NCBI GenBank assembly: GCA_003021785.1
Contig: PXQU01000009.1
Location: 1 to 36,059, forward strand
DNA from: Halobacteriales archaeon QH_7_65_31
GTDB taxonomy: Archaea; Halobacteriota; Halobacteria; Halobacteriales; Haloarculaceae
Direction of reading: 5' to 3'
Length of the DNA stretch: 36,059 bases
The translations under genes and the position numbers were made by a program. Positions 1 to 8,207 of this stretch are shown here, one piece after another. The notes beneath the pieces were generated by a model. The model did not search any database. It worked only from the letters and a program-made list of their open reading frames with translations, and was not told the DNA's origin. The number at the start of each line of letters is the position of its first letter. Positions within the stretch are counted from its first letter, which is position 1.

Positions 1-48
1 GATACGCTGTCAGGAGACTTAATGCCGGCGGTTGTGGCGGCGTTGTCG

Positions 49-88
49 GATTCATCCCTGCCGTGAACGGCGGGGTTTTCTCCTCGTA
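49..88 (-). mobile_element. IS200/IS605-type terminal hairpin remnant (copy A)
   Basis: On the minus strand a GAGAAAA stretch leads into an 8-bp stem (68-75 with 56-63, one G-T wobble) closed by TTCA, followed by ATGAATC. The same block, CCCCGYCG-TTCA-CGGCRGGG then TGAATC, occurs at 28,532-28,572 on the plus strand. From memory, this hairpin is the typical 3' end of haloarchaeal IS1341/tnpB-type elements, where it forms part of the guide-RNA scaffold. No tnpB is visible beside it, so I call it a solo or degraded end. Similarity between the two copies stops after TGAATC, as expected for an element boundary. Confidence 0.6.
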
Positions 89-366
89 CTTTCCGTAACG
101 ACAGTGTAGAACTGCCACACGACGGGGATAGATGCGAAAAGCCCGATTACGATACCGAAATCACGGGGTGGATGCTCCTGCTGTGTGAAGATGTACCCTG
201 TTACAACTCCCGAAAAGAAAACCGGGAGAAATGCCAATTCAGGTCCTGTCTGTCTCAAATAGTTCACTCCCGCAACGACAGAGCACGCGAGACCTGCCAG
301 AACAGCGAATAGAACGATCTCACTGTCAGAACTGCTTTTTATGTTAGTGAGTTCGGACCACGGCAT
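52..366 (-). CDS. small membrane protein, C-terminus inside an IS end
   Basis: About 104 residues, of unknown function. After a polar start (MPWSELTNIK) come three hydrophobic segments, roughly residues 17-35, 43-60 and 70-88, ending in a basic tail TRRKPRRSRQG. I chose the ATG at 366 over the upstream ATG at 405 because a TATA-like box at 391-402 sits about 27 bases before it, fitting a leaderless transcript. The last ten or so codons and the stop run through the IS200/IS605-type hairpin at 49-88, so the natural C-terminus has probably been replaced by insertion or rearrangement. No family recognised. Confidence 0.55.
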   Translation of the reverse strand: MPWSELTNIKSSSDSEIVLFAVLAGLACSVVAGVNYLRQTGPELAFLPVFFSGVVTGYIFTQQEHPPRDFGIVIGLFASIPVVWQFYTVVTESTRRKPRRSRQG

Positions 367-390
367 AATATGATGTCTGTCGTACAGCGT

Positions 391-402
391 GATAAATATA
401 TG
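391..402 (-). promoter_or_regulatory. TATA-like box for the small membrane protein
   Basis: The minus strand reads ATATATTTATC here, 25-30 bases upstream of the ATG at 366, as usual for leaderless haloarchaeal genes. It decides the start codon of the downstream gene. Confidence 0.5.
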
Positions 403-579
403 CACACGTGTTCTATCCGTGCTGTACCGACCGGTCCGGCAACGACGACGCTCAGTACCGACCTGTGTGAGATATGCACGACGAGTGGACCGCCTACGTC
501 CACGACCGAATCGACGAGCTCGCCGAGTGAGAGGTTTCGGCTGGTAACCATTTTTGTCTCCTCATCCCGTCCCGTCGGT

Positions 580-948
580 ATGAGCGACACAGCGAGCGAC
601 AGCGAGACGGAGGAGCAGCTCGAAGTGTGGTGTGCCGGCGAGGAGTGGTGTCCGATCACGGCGACGGCTACGATTCTGGGCAAGAAGTGGCATCCCGTCA
701 TCATCCACCGGCTCATCGCCGAGCCGCGAGGGTTCAACGACCTCCAGCGCGCCGTCGACGGCATCTCCTCGAAGGTGCTCTCCGACTCGCTTGAGACGCT
801 GGAAGGCCACGGTCTCGTCGCCCGCGAGGTCGTGAGCGAGAAGCCGTTCCGGGTCGAGTACTCCGTCACCGACCGCGGCGGCTCGCTCGAACCGGTCATC
901 GAGTCGATGCGCGAGTGGGGCGAGACGCATCTGGCCGCCGAGGGGTAG
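580..948 (+). CDS. HxlR-family winged-helix transcriptional regulator
   Basis: A 122-residue DNA-binding regulator. The HxlR signature starts with WCAGEEWCPI (residues 17-26, Cys18 and Cys24) and continues into the winged helix: LGKKWHPVIIHRL, then FNDLQRAVDGISSKVLSDSLETLE as recognition region, then the wing with VEYSVTDRGGSLEPVI. In related proteins the first Cys can act as a redox or electrophile sensor; this is inference here. The reading frame is open upstream, but ATG 580 is preferred because the extension has non-haloarchaeal composition (Ser/Thr-rich) and HxlR proteins are usually 100-130 residues. It lies 46 bases before thrC; co-transcription is possible. Confidence 0.88.
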   Translation: MSDTASDSETEEQLEVWCAGEEWCPITATATILGKKWHPVIIHRLIAEPRGFNDLQRAVDGISSKVLSDSLETLEGHGLVAREVVSEKPFRVEYSVTDRGGSLEPVIESMREWGETHLAAEG

Positions 949-994
949 CTGTCGCGACCGCCCGCTATTTGTGCGCTGCCCGCCCACGTAGCGT

Positions 995-2299
995 ATGACC
1001 GGCCTGACGCTCCCCGACCGTCCGACTCCGCCCGAGGAAGCCGACGACGTGTGGCTCCACTGTATCGACTGCGGCGAACAGCACCTGCCGTTCGAGGAGG
1101 TGCTGTTCACCTGCCCCGACTGTGACGGGCTGTTAGAGGTCCGCTACGCCGAGTACCCGACCTTCGACGAGTTCGACGGCGACGAGCGCGTGTGGCGGTA
1201 CAGCGCCGCGCTCCCGTTCGAGTCGGGCGTCTCGCTCCCCGAAGGCGGGACTCAGCTCCACGAGGTCCCGCGGCTGGAGACCGACATCGGCGTCCGAAAT
1301 CTGCGCGTGAAACACGAGGGGATGAACCCCACCGGCTCGTTCAAGGACAGGGGGATGACCGTCGGCGTCCGGGTCGCACGGGAGCTCAACGTGGACCGGC
1401 TCGCCTGCGCCTCGACCGGTAACCCCTCCGCCGCCCTCGCGGCCTACGGTGCTCGCGCCGGGCTCGAAACGCTCGTGCTCCTGCCGGAGGGGAACGTCGC
1501 CGCCGGAAAAATTGCACAGGCGAGCCTCCACGGCGCGCGCATCCTCGAAGTCGACGGTAACTTCGACGACTGTCTCGACCGCGTGCAGGACCTCGCGAAC
1601 CGCGGCGAGGCGTATCTGCTCAACTCGCTCAACCCGTACCGACTGGAGGGACAGAAGACCATCGGGCTGGAAATCCTCGAACGGTTCCGCGACGAGGAGG
1701 GTCGCTTCCCGGATCGCATCGTGCTCCCGGTCGGGAACGCGGGCAACACCGCCGCGCTGTACAAGTGTTTCCGCGAGCTCGTCCACTCGGGCGCGCTCGC
1801 CCCCGGTGACGTGCCCAAGCTGACGGGGGTGCAGGCGGAGGGGGCCGCGCCGATGGTCGAGGCAATCGAGGAGGGCCGCGAGGACACTCGCCGGTGGACG
1901 GACGTAGAGACCATCGCGACGGCTATCCGCATCGGCAACCCTGTCAACGCGCCGAAGGCGCTACCGGGGATCCGTGAAACCGGCGGCACTGCCGTCGCGG
2001 TGAGCGACGCGGAGATCACGGACGCACAGCGCGATCTCGCCGGTGAAGGTATCGGCGTCGAACCGGCCAGTGCGGCGAGCGTCGCCGGGCTGCGTAAACT
2101 CGTCGCGCGGGGCGAGGTCTCGACCGGCGAGGACGTCGTCTGTCTCACGACCGGCCACCTGCTGAAAGACCCCGACGCCGCGGCCGCCGCCGGCAACGAG
2201 CCGGAGGGCGTCCCGAACGACACCGACGACATCCTTCGGCATCTCGCCGGGCAATCAGTCGGCGGTGGCCTGCTCGGACGGCTTCGCCGTCTGTTCTGA
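995..2299 (+). CDS. thrC: threonine synthase
   Basis: 434 residues. PLP-dependent enzyme converting O-phosphohomoserine to threonine in the cytoplasm. An N-terminal zinc-ribbon-like module (Cys23/Cys26 and Cys40/Cys43) precedes the fold-type II core. The PLP-binding Lys is Lys117 in NPTGSFKDRGM; STGNPSAALAAYG and LPVGNAGNTAALY supply phosphate- and cofactor-binding loops, and CLTTGHLLKD lies near the C-terminus. The last 40 or so residues are low-complexity and acidic, ending in GGLLGRLRRLF. Several fold-type II enzymes look alike, but the zinc ribbon plus the NPTGSFKDRG motif fit archaeal threonine synthase best. Confidence 0.93.
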   Translation: MTGLTLPDRPTPPEEADDVWLHCIDCGEQHLPFEEVLFTCPDCDGLLEVRYAEYPTFDEFDGDERVWRYSAALPFESGVSLPEGGTQLHEVPRLETDIGVRNLRVKHEGMNPTGSFKDRGMTVGVRVARELNVDRLACASTGNPSAALAAYGARAGLETLVLLPEGNVAAGKIAQASLHGARILEVDGNFDDCLDRVQDLANRGEAYLLNSLNPYRLEGQKTIGLEILERFRDEEGRFPDRIVLPVGNAGNTAALYKCFRELVHSGALAPGDVPKLTGVQAEGAAPMVEAIEEGREDTRRWTDVETIATAIRIGNPVNAPKALPGIRETGGTAVAVSDAEITDAQRDLAGEGIGVEPASAASVAGLRKLVARGEVSTGEDVVCLTTGHLLKDPDAAAAAGNEPEGVPNDTDDILRHLAGQSVGGGLLGRLRRLF

Positions 2300-2349
2300 G
2301 CTAATCGTACAAGCGGTGAGAGACTGACTTTCTCGGGCGAGACGCATCG

Positions 2350-3048
2350 CTACTGCGCAGTGCGTCGATAGCCGAGACCGACTGTGGCAATCGCAAGCAA
2401 CAGGCCAACCACCACCATCCGAAGCCGGGTCTCGATGATGTACGCAAGCCCTGCACCGATCGGTCCCGATGGTGCGAAGACGACAGTCGTCCTGCCGAGG
2501 TTGTCGGTCACCTCCGTCGGCCACACCGCCATCCCGTTCTGTTGCTCGCTGTCATCCGGAATGCGGTGGGCGACCGTCTCTCCAAGCCCACGGACTGTAA
2601 CGCGATACGCACCGATCGACGGCTGGTAGCTCGACTGGTCGAAATCGAAGACAGCGACACCGCCGGGATACTGCGCTGCCGACTTCCCTCGATACTGAAC
2701 GGTGAGCTGCTGGCCGTCGAGCGTTGCCGTCAGATTCTCCGGCCGCGTGACAATACGCGTGCTCTCGGTGACGCGCTGACGATACCGGTCCTCCCTCCGG
2801 AGTCGCTCGGCCGTCTCCTCACTCACGGTTGCCGTCTCCACCCACCGTGTCGTGCCGTCGTCGCCAACGGTCACGGTAAGAGAGCTATTGCGTATCGTCG
2901 CGTCAGGCTGATCGGGCGGATACCCCCCGTCGTCGGCCAGTCCACAGATACCGCACACGTCGACGGGCGGTGGTGCGCCACTCCCAACGCTCACAGCAAT
3001 CACGATAACGAACAGGAGGGCAAACAGCGGCATGACGGACCGTCGCAT
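2350..3048 (-). CDS. hypothetical secreted/membrane-anchored surface protein
   Basis: 232 residues from the ATG at 3048. A hydrophobic N-terminal segment (MPLFALLFVIVIAVSVGSG) is followed by an extracellular-looking region with a Cys pair (VCGICG), several N-glycosylation sequons (NSS, NLT), a beta-rich middle (SLTVTVGDDGTTRWVETATV) and a C-terminal membrane helix (MVVVGLLLAIATVGLGY) with a basic tail. This predicts a surface protein anchored at both ends. The upstream ATG at 3075 is in frame, but the TATA-like TATTTT at 3074-3079 favours 3048. It is convergent with thrC and lies directly downstream of serA. No family recognised. Confidence 0.7.
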   Translation of the reverse strand: MRRSVMPLFALLFVIVIAVSVGSGAPPPVDVCGICGLADDGGYPPDQPDATIRNSSLTVTVGDDGTTRWVETATVSEETAERLRREDRYRQRVTESTRIVTRPENLTATLDGQQLTVQYRGKSAAQYPGGVAVFDFDQSSYQPSIGAYRVTVRGLGETVAHRIPDDSEQQNGMAVWPTEVTDNLGRTTVVFAPSGPIGAGLAYIIETRLRMVVVGLLLAIATVGLGYRRTAQ

Positions 3049-3073
3049 ATCTATCCGTGGTCGTAATGAAAGC

Positions 3074-3081
3074 AAAATACT
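3074..3081 (-). promoter_or_regulatory. TATA-like box inside the serA stop region
   Basis: The minus strand reads GTATTTTG, centred about 29 bases before the ATG at 3048. It overlaps the end of serA, so the surface-protein gene appears to have its own leaderless promoter rather than relying only on serA read-through. Confidence 0.4.
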
Positions 3082-4675
3082 ACCGCCCGCGCTCGATACC
3101 GTCGAGGGCGATGTAGGTGATGTCGATGATGCGGTCGTCGGCGAGCAGCTGCTCGCGTGCGCCCGCCGGAATCTCGTGATCGACGTTGTACACCGTCAGC
3201 GCCGCGCCGCCGATGGTCTCACGGGCGTTGTACATCCCGGCGATGTTGATGTCGTACTCACCCATGACCGAGCCGAGCAGGCCGATAACCCCCGGCTCGT
3301 CCGTGTTCCGCGCGATGACCATCTGCCCGCCCGGAATCGCATCGACGCGATACCCGTCGATCCGGACGATACGCGGGTCGTCATCGTTGAACAGCGTCCC
3401 GCAGACGGCGACGGAGTCGCTCTCGCCGGTGACGGTGACAGTGACGAGACTCTGGAAATCGTCCGACTGTCGGCGCTTGCTCTCCGTCACCTCGATGCCG
3501 CGCTCCTCGGCGATCTCTTGTGCGTTGACGCTGTTCACTTGGAGCTGTGACGGCTCGAACACGCCTTTCAGTCCGCTCGCGGTGACGAGGTCGATCTCCT
3601 CGTCGGCGATATCTCCCTCGTAGGCGATCTCGATCGCTTCGAGGCGACCGTCGAGCAGCTGGACGGCGATCTCGCCGGCGGTCTCGGCGATCCCGATATA
3701 CGGCTCGACGCGGGGAAACGCGGCGGCGTCCATCGACGGCGCGTTCAGGGCGTTCACCACCGGCTCGCCGGCGAAGGCCGCGAGCACCTGCTCCGCGATC
3801 GAGGTCGCGACGTGCTCCTGTGCCGCGCTCGTCGACGCGCCGAGATGCGGCGTGGTGACGATCCCATCCACGTCGAGTAGCGGTGAGTCTGCGGGCAGCG
3901 GCTCCTCACCGAACACGTCGAGTGCTGCACCGGCGAGCGTGCCGTCCTCGACGGCCGCCGCGAGCGCCGGCTCGTCGACGATCCCGCCGCGCGCACAGTT
4001 GACGACGTAGCCGCCGTCCAGCCTCGCCAGCTCGTCGTCGCTGATGAGGCCCTCCGTCTCCGGCGTGAGCGGCGTGTGGATCGTCAGGATATCCGCTCGG
4101 TCGAGGACGACGTCCAGCTCAGCGAGCTCCGCGCCGAGCTGGTCGGCGCGCTCCTCGGAGATGTACGGATCGTACGCGACGAGCTCCATCCCGAGCGCGG
4201 CGAGTCGCTTGGCGACCTCCTGCCCGACGCGACCCAGTCCGACGACGCCGAGCGTCTTGCCGTTCACCTCCGTCCCGAGGTAGTCGCCTTTCGCCCACTC
4301 GCCTCGTGTGAGGCGGTCGTGTGCCTGCGGGATCGAGCGCGCGCTGGCGAACGCCATCGCGACGGTGTGTTCCGCGGCGGCCCGGACGTTCCCCTCGGGG
4401 GCGTTCGCGACGATGACTCCGTGGTCGGTCGCGGCGTCGATGTCGATGTTGTCCACGCCGATGCCGGCGCGGCCGACGATCCGAAGCTCCGACGCGGCGG
4501 CGAGTAGCTCGCGAGTCACCTCGGTCCCGGAGCGGACGATCAGCGCGTGGGCGTCGGCGACCGCCTCGCGGAGCGCGTCTCCCGTCAGCTCGTATTCGGT
4601 CTCTACCTCGTGGCCGGCCTCGCGAAGCCGGTCGAGACCGACGTCTGCGATTGGGTCCGTGACGAGTACGTTCAC
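3080..4675 (-). CDS. serA: D-3-phosphoglycerate dehydrogenase
   Basis: 531 residues, the long form of the enzyme for the first step of serine synthesis (3-phosphoglycerate to 3-phosphohydroxypyruvate with NAD+). The Rossmann motif is GLGRVG (146-151). Catalytic residues are Arg229 (NCARGG), a Glu in the GEEP loop (about 257-258) and His277 (TTPHLGAS). An intervening ASB domain (about 320-440) and a C-terminal ACT domain (about 455-531, DEPGVIGLLGSVMGEYDINI) are present; in this family the ACT domain binds serine for feedback control. The start is GTG at 4675, giving the canonical N-terminus MNVLVTDPIADVG. It is divergent from the P-loop kinase gene at 4778. Confidence 0.95.
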   Translation of the reverse strand: MNVLVTDPIADVGLDRLREAGHEVETEYELTGDALREAVADAHALIVRSGTEVTRELLAAASELRIVGRAGIGVDNIDIDAATDHGVIVANAPEGNVRAAAEHTVAMAFASARSIPQAHDRLTRGEWAKGDYLGTEVNGKTLGVVGLGRVGQEVAKRLAALGMELVAYDPYISEERADQLGAELAELDVVLDRADILTIHTPLTPETEGLISDDELARLDGGYVVNCARGGIVDEPALAAAVEDGTLAGAALDVFGEEPLPADSPLLDVDGIVTTPHLGASTSAAQEHVATSIAEQVLAAFAGEPVVNALNAPSMDAAAFPRVEPYIGIAETAGEIAVQLLDGRLEAIEIAYEGDIADEEIDLVTASGLKGVFEPSQLQVNSVNAQEIAEERGIEVTESKRRQSDDFQSLVTVTVTGESDSVAVCGTLFNDDDPRIVRIDGYRVDAIPGGQMVIARNTDEPGVIGLLGSVMGEYDINIAGMYNARETIGGAALTVYNVDHEIPAGAREQLLADDRIIDITYIALDGIERGR

Positions 4676-4777
4676 ACCGGGAGCGAGTGCGGGCTGTGGT
4701 TAACGTTTTGCTCCACGACAGCTTTCACCCCGTGTCCAAGCATAGCCCTTATCGGCCGCTCTGTGGAATGACGGGTA

Positions 4778-5308
4778 ATGGCCGTCATCGGGACCGTCGG
4801 GCTACCGGGCAGCGGCAAGGGAGAGTTCGCCAGCGTCGCGGACGATCTCGGCATCCCGGTCGTCACCATGGGCGATGTCATCCGTGCGGAGTGTCGTCGC
4901 CGCGGTCTCGATCCCGCAGACCACCACGGTCGCGTCGCGCGATCGCTCCGCGAGGAGCACGGCCCGCTCGCTGTCGCCGAACGCTCGATTCCCGTCATTC
5001 GGGACGCGCTCGAAGAGAACGACACCGTCGTCGTCGACGGGCTTCGCTCGGCCGCGGAGCTCGAACAGCTCCGCTCGGCGTTCGGCGATGCGTTCACGCT
5101 CGTCGCCATCGAAGCGCCCTCGGAAACGCGCGCACAGCGCATCGACGCTCGCGGTCGAGACAACAGCGCCCGTGAGACGCTCCGCCAGCGCGACGAGCGC
5201 GAACTCGGATTCGGACTCGGCGAGGCGATCGAGCGGGCCGACCGAACCATCGAGAACGACGGCTCGCTCGCAGCGTTCCACGAGCAGGTCCACGAGATAC
5301 TCCAATGA
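4778..5308 (+). CDS. P-loop nucleotide kinase-like protein, UPF0200 family
   Basis: 176 residues. It begins with a Walker A loop, GLPGSGKGEF (8-17), then has a CoaE/adenylate-kinase-like arrangement: VTMGDVIRAE, a VVVDGLRSAAELEQLR segment that acts as the second strand-helix, and an Arg-rich lid region (SARETLRQRDERELGFG) ending in TIENDGSL. Archaeal members are often annotated as dephospho-CoA kinase, but the substrate is unproven. The stop codon overlaps the ATG of the next gene (ATGA at 5305-5308), so the two are translationally coupled, an arrangement I recall as conserved in archaea. Confidence 0.85.
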   Translation: MAVIGTVGLPGSGKGEFASVADDLGIPVVTMGDVIRAECRRRGLDPADHHGRVARSLREEHGPLAVAERSIPVIRDALEENDTVVVDGLRSAAELEQLRSAFGDAFTLVAIEAPSETRAQRIDARGRDNSARETLRQRDERELGFGLGEAIERADRTIENDGSLAAFHEQVHEILQ

Positions 5309-5700
5309 TATTCGCCGTCGACGTACGGGCGGAGACGCCCGTCAACGAGACCGAGCTGCCAGCCCGCGTCGAACGCGCCGTCCGAACCGTTCTCCCCGAC
5401 GCCGACACCCACACCGAGGACGGGCGACTCGTCGCCGAAACGCACGATCTCGCGCGGTTCTCCGAGCTGCTGCACGAACAGGAGATCCTCGACACCGCAC
5501 GCAACGCCTTCGAGGTGGACGCCGAGGGGTTCTCCTTCCGACTGAAGAAGGCCGCCGCCTTCGAGGGGACGGTCAACTTCGCCGTCGGCTCACCGGGCGA
5601 GCTCGGCGTCATCGACGTGCGCGTCGACGTGCGCGAGCCGTCCGTCGAGCGGTATATCGATCACGTCATTCCCTCCACGGAAGGGGGAGAGCCGATCTGA
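5305..5700 (+). CDS. UPF0201 family RNA-binding-like protein
   Basis: 131 residues. Recognised as the archaeal UPF0201/COG1325 family by the pattern of beta-rich halves: VRAETPVNETELPARVERAVRTVLPD, then FSELLHEQEILDTARNAF and a basic stretch SFRLKKAAAFEGTVNF. The family has been predicted to bind RNA or to be exosome-associated; no catalytic motif is seen. It overlaps the upstream kinase by 4 bp, suggesting one bicistronic message. Confidence 0.85.
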   Translation: MIFAVDVRAETPVNETELPARVERAVRTVLPDADTHTEDGRLVAETHDLARFSELLHEQEILDTARNAFEVDAEGFSFRLKKAAAFEGTVNFAVGSPGELGVIDVRVDVREPSVERYIDHVIPSTEGGEPI

Positions 5701-5745
5701 ACAGCAGACGGTCGCGTTTGTCAGTCCGAACAGCCGCTACGAGAC

Positions 5746-5976
5746 TCAGGCCGCCGGCATATCGTCACGAACGAGCAAGTAGAGGACGAGAAAGACGAGC
5801 GGGCCGGCAAGGACGTAGAGGTATCCCGTGTAGCTCAGAAAGACCGTGATCGGGAGACCAAATCCCCACTGCCATGCCCACTTGCTCCCGCGATCTTCCG
5901 CATCACGATACACCCACAGGCCGAGGGTGGGATACAGCGCGAGGAAGACCGCAAACACGATGATAAATTCGTCCAT
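5746..5976 (-). CDS. small three-helix membrane protein
   Basis: 76 residues from the ATG at 5976 (MDEFIIVFAVFLALYPTLG). Three hydrophobic stretches lie near residues 3-21, 36-50 and 52-68, with a short charged loop VYRDAEDRGSKWAWQWG between the first two; the C-terminus is RDDMPAA. The upstream ATG at 6024 is less likely, because a TATA-like TATTTATC lies at about 6009-6017 in the minus strand. An imperfect inverted repeat centred on CTATCTGATAG (6021-6039) sits just upstream of that box. Function unknown. Confidence 0.6.
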   Translation of the reverse strand: MDEFIIVFAVFLALYPTLGLWVYRDAEDRGSKWAWQWGFGLPITVFLSYTGYLYVLAGPLVFLVLYLLVRDDMPAA

Positions 5977-6170
5977 GTGAACAGTATGTAGTACTGAGGT
6001 TCTCAGGTGATAAATACCATACACTCTATCTGATAGTGTGTCTGTATGACATGGCGACGGTCAGACAGTGGTCACCAGAGAAGAACCGCTGAATGGCGGA
6101 AATAAATGATAAACGTAGATCTCTGACGTGGCCGAGCGCGTGCGTATCGCTGGAGTCGTCAAACCCATCG

Positions 6171-7184
6171 CTAAAGCCCCGAGACCTGAATCGCGACCCA
6201 CTCCGAGTAGTCCCGCCGTCGCCACAGCCGCACCTCGGTCACCCACTTCACCCACTGGAAGCCGCGGCGACCGGGCGCGACCAGCCGCATCGGTCGCCCG
6301 TGACCGTGGCTCAGCGGCTCGCCGTCGACGTGTGTCGCGAGCAGCGAGTCGCGCGCCTCCGAGAGCGGGAGCGACCACCGGTAGCCCGTCACCGAGCGGA
6401 ACTGCACCCACGAGGCTCCCGAGACCGGCTCCACCGTATCGAGTAGCTCCCCGACGGAGAGCCCGCGCCAGTCGTGCTCTGAGTACCAGCCGCTCGTACA
6501 GTCGAGCAGCGCGCGCTGCTCGGTGTCGAACGCGAGATCGCCGGCGTCGAACGTCCGTTCCGCGGCGACCGCCCCCGTCACCGACAGCGACCACGTCTCG
6601 GTATCGAGCGGGTCGGGGTCGTCGGCGACCCACGCCGTCACGGGGAACTCGTTTCCGCCGTCGGACCCCTGCTCGCGCGAGCCGGTGTCGCGGCGCGCGG
6701 TCCCGAGGGCGTCACTCGCCCGGTAGGCCGCCGCGCCGAGGGTCACCATCCCCACCCACGAGAGGGTCTGTCGCCGGTCGCGGAGCGTCGCCCGCGAGGG
6801 GAGCCGCAGCCGGTCGCGCAGATGGCCGACGAGCACGACCGTCGTCGCTACCCCGAGCACGCCGTGGACGAACAGCAGGGTAAACGCGCCCGGCAGTGCG
6901 GCTCCGAACACCCACGCGATACCGGTCGCGAGCGCGGCGACCGCGAGCACGGTGAGCAGTATCGAGACGGCGACGCGCCCGGAGCGGGCTCGCACGCCGG
7001 CGCGGATCCGCGCACGGACCCGCCACAGCTTCAGACTCAGGAAGCCGACGAGCGTGATCCCGACGCCGCCGTGGACGAGGAACAGCCACGTGTCGCCGGG
7101 GCGGGCGACCAGCCCGGCGAGCCCCGTTGCGAGGGCGACACTCACCCCGGCGAGTAGCGAGTAGTCCACGATATCGGCGTCCAT
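6171..7184 (-). CDS. membrane-anchored molybdopterin (sulfite-oxidase-fold) oxidoreductase
   Basis: 337 residues. The N-terminal half has about four membrane helices (residues 9-28, 33-53, 72-96, 100-120) with His38, His108 and His121 as possible haem b ligands, like a cytochrome b561/YedZ-type anchor. The C-terminal half (from about 180) is a SUOX-fold Mo-cofactor domain. The Mo-coordinating Cys is Cys229 in LLDCTSGWYSEHDW, with WVQFRSVTGYRWSLPL and GRPMRLVAPGRRGFQWVKWV typical of the cofactor pocket. The family includes YedY/MsrP and sulfite oxidases; the substrate here is unknown. Fusion of membrane and Mo domains in one chain suggests electron exchange with the membrane. ATG 7184 (MDADIVDYSLL) is chosen because upstream residues lack helix character. 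Confidence 0.85.
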   Translation of the reverse strand: MDADIVDYSLLAGVSVALATGLAGLVARPGDTWLFLVHGGVGITLVGFLSLKLWRVRARIRAGVRARSGRVAVSILLTVLAVAALATGIAWVFGAALPGAFTLLFVHGVLGVATTVVLVGHLRDRLRLPSRATLRDRRQTLSWVGMVTLGAAAYRASDALGTARRDTGSREQGSDGGNEFPVTAWVADDPDPLDTETWSLSVTGAVAAERTFDAGDLAFDTEQRALLDCTSGWYSEHDWRGLSVGELLDTVEPVSGASWVQFRSVTGYRWSLPLSEARDSLLATHVDGEPLSHGHGRPMRLVAPGRRGFQWVKWVTEVRLWRRRDYSEWVAIQVSGL

Positions 7185-7244
7185 ACGCCTGTCTACGGCT
7201 GCTGATACTTGAGCGTTCGATCGGTTCGGCGGCACGCGAACAGT

Positions 7245-7256
7245 TATACCGCAGTA
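7245..7256 (+). promoter_or_regulatory. TATA-like box before the GAF gene
   Basis: GTTATACC lies about 22-26 bases before the ATG at 7273, in the 88-bp divergent gap with the molybdopterin oxidoreductase gene. It fits a leaderless start. Confidence 0.4.
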
Positions 7257-7272
7257 TCGCGTAGATAGTACA

Positions 7273-8181
7273 ATGTCCAACACCGTTCTCTACGCAGATG
7301 CAGACGCGACACGGCGAACAGCCGTGGCCGACGCGTTGGACGAAACCCCGGGACTGTCGGCGGTCGGCGTCGAGTCGATCCGGGCGGCTCGCGAGCGGCT
7401 CGCCGGACAGCAGATGGACGCGATCGTCGCGGGACCGACACTGACCGACGGGGCGGGTCACGATCTCACGACGATGGCCCGATCGATCGTCCCCCGGCTC
7501 CCGCTGTTCCTGTACGCCGACGCATCGACGCTCGCTGCTGCCCCGGAGTCGACGCTCACCGGACGGTACGACGCCGACCGTCTCTCGCCGTCGGCACTCG
7601 CCAGCCGGCTCGGCGTCACCATCGACGAGCGCCCGTCTGCGATCGCGGGCCAGTCTGGAATCGACGAGCGACCGGCGACGCGACGCGCGGAGCGCGAGCG
7701 ATCCCGCCTCGCCGCCGTCGACGAGTACGACATCACGGCGGCTTCGGAGCTCCCGTTCAATCGACTCAGTGAACTGGCGGCCGACGCGCTGGACGCGTCC
7801 GTCGCGTACGTCGGCTTCGTCACCGACACCGACCACCTGTTTCTCGGCGCGACCGGTCTCGACTGGGACCGCATCGACCGGGCGAACTCCATCTGCACGC
7901 ACGGTCTCTGTGAGGCGTCACATCTGGCCGTGGAGGATCTCCTCGCTGACCCGCGGTTCGCGACTATCGGCGGGTTAGAGAAAACGGGGCTGCGCTCGTA
8001 TCTCGGCGTTCCGCTCCGCACGCCCAGAGACGAGACCCTCGGTATGCTCTGCGTGATGGACACCGAGCCGCGCGAGTACGACGACTCCGATGTGGAACAG
8101 CTCCGCGGCTTCGCACAGACGGTGATGGATATGCTCTCCGTACAGCGTCCGGACCCGCTGGATCCCGCGTTCGACTCGTAG
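7273..8181 (+). CDS. degenerate receiver plus GAF sensory protein
   Basis: 302 residues. The N-terminal 110 residues look like a response-regulator receiver: VLYADADATRRTAVADAL keeps the acidic pair (Asp9, Asp11), but the position expected for the phospho-accepting Asp is Gly54 (DAIVAGPTLTDGAG), so it is probably not phosphorylated in the normal way. A charged linker (about 125-160) leads to a GAF domain (about 170-295; FNRLSELAADALDASVAYVGFV, CTHGLCEASHLAVEDLLADPRF, YLGVPLRTPRDETLGMLCVMD). The HGLCE Cys/His could contact a ligand or haem, which is inference. No kinase or HTH output domain, so it presumably works through a partner. Confidence 0.8.
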   Translation: MSNTVLYADADATRRTAVADALDETPGLSAVGVESIRAARERLAGQQMDAIVAGPTLTDGAGHDLTTMARSIVPRLPLFLYADASTLAAAPESTLTGRYDADRLSPSALASRLGVTIDERPSAIAGQSGIDERPATRRAERERSRLAAVDEYDITAASELPFNRLSELAADALDASVAYVGFVTDTDHLFLGATGLDWDRIDRANSICTHGLCEASHLAVEDLLADPRFATIGGLEKTGLRSYLGVPLRTPRDETLGMLCVMDTEPREYDDSDVEQLRGFAQTVMDMLSVQRPDPLDPAFDS

Positions 8182-8207
8182 CCGGACCCGACGCCGTTCG
8201 GGATCGC

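Noticed and set aside
474..530. 18-codon ORF MHDEWTAYVHDRIDELAE upstream of the HxlR gene
   Set aside because: Acidic and haloarchaeal-looking, but very short, with no clear promoter and no recognisable family. It may be a gene relic or chance.
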